A stretch of 64,000 nucleotides of DNA from Bacteroidia bacterium (GTDB lineage: Bacteria > Bacteroidota > Bacteroidia > Bacteroidales > Azobacteroidaceae). A program made the position numbers and the translations under genes. Below the pieces are notes generated by a model. The model was not told the DNA's origin and made no database searches. It saw only the letters and a program-made list of their open reading frames with translations. How positions within the stretch are numbered: the first letter of the stretch is position 1; every line of letters begins with the position of its first letter. The stretch covers positions 1 to 64,000 of the forward strand of contig BNXY01000006.1 in NCBI GenBank assembly GCA_025999935.1. The letters are read 5' to 3'. Positions 62,955-64,000 of the stretch are shown piece after piece.

Positions 62955-64000
62955 ATGAAGACCAAATGTTTAGTTCTTATCAATTTATTTATCTGTTTGC
63001 TGAACGTAAACGGACAAAATGCTATTCAAATTACAACCGATAATGTCGGTTTGGTTTACCGAATCGGCGATAATGGTCGCCTGTATCAGACTTATATCGG
63101 GAAAAAACTGGAACATAGCCGGGATTTCGTTTACCTGCCCAACCTGGGCGAGGCTTACATAACGAACGGTATGGAAGATTATTTCGAACCGGCAATCCGC
63201 GTACTGCATGGCGACGGTAATCCCTCACTGCTGCTCAAATATGTTTCGCACGGGACCAAACAGCTTCAACAGGATGTTACGGAAACAGTCATTCTTTTGC
63301 GTGACGACAAATATCCGGTGGATGTAAAACTGTACTTCACAGCATACAACAAGGAAGATATCATAAAGACTCATTCCGAAATAACGCACCATGAAAAAAA
63401 ACCGCTTACCTTATATAATTACGCCTCGTCGATGCTTCACCTGAATGCCGGCAAATATCATCTTACGGAGTTTACCGGCGATTGGGCGCATGAAGTGAAC
63501 ATGAGCGAAAATCCCCTGACCTTTGGAAAAAAAATGCTGGATACGAAACTTGGAAGCCGAGCAGATATGTTTTGCAGTCCGTTTTTCCTCCTGTCGTTGA
63601 ATGAATCCGCACGCGAAAACAGCGGAGATGTACTTTTCGGAACAATCGGATGGACGGGAAATTTCCGTTTTACGTTTGAAGTTGACCAGGAAAACAAACT
63701 GCGAATCATTTCGGGCATCAACCCCTTTGCATCGGAATACTCGCTGCAGCCGGGCGAAATATTCCGTACACCGGAATTTATATTCACCTACAGTTCGGAA
63801 GGAAAAGGCAAAGCAAGCCGCAATTTCCACAAGTGGGCGCGTAAATTTCAACTCAAGGATGGCGAAAAAACACGTTTTACCTTGCTGAACAACTGGGAAG
63901 CGACTTATTTTAATTTCAATGAAGACAAACTCATTACGATTATGGATGAGGCGGTCAAACTGGGCGTTGATATGTTTCTGCTCGACGACGGCTGGTTCGC
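62955..64000 (+). CDS. GH36 alpha-galactosidase (partial, runs off the window)
   Basis: 348 codons are visible from the ATG at 62955. A signal peptide (LVLINLFICLLNVNGQ) is followed by the N-terminal beta-sandwich of GH36. The end of the visible part reads LLNNWEATYFNFNEDKLI and VDMFLLDDGWF, the DDGWF motif that opens the TIM barrel and holds substrate-binding aspartates. Cleaves terminal alpha-1,6-galactose from oligosaccharides or galactomannan. The family nucleophile and acid/base residues should lie beyond the window. It could act with the GH26 mannanase at 44.8 kb, but the two are not in one operon. Confidence 0.9.
   Translation, partial: MKTKCLVLINLFICLLNVNGQNAIQITTDNVGLVYRIGDNGRLYQTYIGKKLEHSRDFVYLPNLGEAYITNGMEDYFEPAIRVLHGDGNPSLLLKYVSHGTKQLQQDVTETVILLRDDKYPVDVKLYFTAYNKEDIIKTHSEITHHEKKPLTLYNYASSMLHLNAGKYHLTEFTGDWAHEVNMSENPLTFGKKMLDTKLGSRADMFCSPFFLLSLNESARENSGDVLFGTIGWTGNFRFTFEVDQENKLRIISGINPFASEYSLQPGEIFRTPEFIFTYSSEGKGKASRNFHKWARKFQLKDGEKTRFTLLNNWEATYFNFNEDKLITIMDEAVKLGVDMFLLDDGWF

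Noticed and set aside
1..64000. CRISPR array, tRNA, rRNA, integrase or transposase genes
   Set aside because: No regularly spaced repeats, no tRNA-like T-loop or acceptor pattern, and no recombinase or transposase motifs were found on either strand.

Overview
This window looks like a piece of a Bacteroidales chromosome, possibly from the Paludibacteraceae or Dysgonomonadaceae neighbourhood (the family is a guess). Supporting signs are promoters of the Bacteroidetes type (TTTG about 20 bases upstream of TAnnTTTG), PorT of the type IX secretion system, two GLPGLI-family proteins, a DUF6377 regulator, a fused SpmA/SpmB-like protein, a Bacteroidetes-style CcsA, many lipoproteins, and moderate to low GC. 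I see no rRNA, tRNA, CRISPR array, insertion-sequence transposase or prophage.

Layout. 1-0.9 kb: a repeat and a deleted beta-propeller lipoprotein pseudogene. 1.1-2.2 kb: ychF. 2.3-9.0 kb: one tight minus-strand housekeeping operon, ybeY-mnmG-apt-uvrC-dtd-mazG-like-deoC-vanZ, with a perfect parS palindrome between mnmG and apt. 9.1-9.5 kb: a frameshifted DUF3368 (PIN-like) remnant. 9.7-13.6 kb: an SpmA/B fusion, a PnuC/PnuT transporter overlapping thiN, then a 421-base AT-rich gap with several DnaA-box-like sites (candidate oriC), then nadA. 13.6-21.5 kb: an accessory mix of an AAA-ATPase/PDDEXK protein, a SulP transporter, a TPR lipoprotein, an unknown acidic protein, and a two-gene acetamido-sugar cassette (aminotransferase and acetyltransferase). 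21.5-29.1 kb: a flippase and TonB receptor pair, then MFS-hemN-hemG. 29.2-36.5 kb: a sirtuin, two paralogous membrane AraC regulators, porT, and rsfS-ftsH-cdsA. 36.8-43.0 kb: a five-gene operon, GLPGLI-GLPGLI-outer-membrane barrel-BlaI-M56/BlaR1. 43.1-51.1 kb: pckA, a GH26 mannanase and the oxidative TCA operon acnA-icd-gltA. 51.3-57.4 kb: an EamA transporter and a porin-imelysin-dihaem cytochrome-CcsA operon, probably for metal or haem-c redox work. 57.7-64 kb: dnaB, a DUF6377 regulator, a gdhA fragment, a TolC-like protein and the start of a GH36 alpha-galactosidase.

The most unusual theme is dispersed palindromic DNA that enters genes. A REP-like element (its arms read CHCGLDPQS or GQAxND when translated) lies in frame inside the signal-peptide region of the outer-membrane barrel gene, inside the DegT aminotransferase and inside the barrel domain, with one more copy between genes. 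Two other inverted-repeat families sit at the 3' ends of acnA and icd and supply their last codons and stop codons. The best candidate for an under-described functional system is the GLPGLI/barrel/BlaI/M56 operon, whose M56 sensor carries a TonB-plug-like tail.
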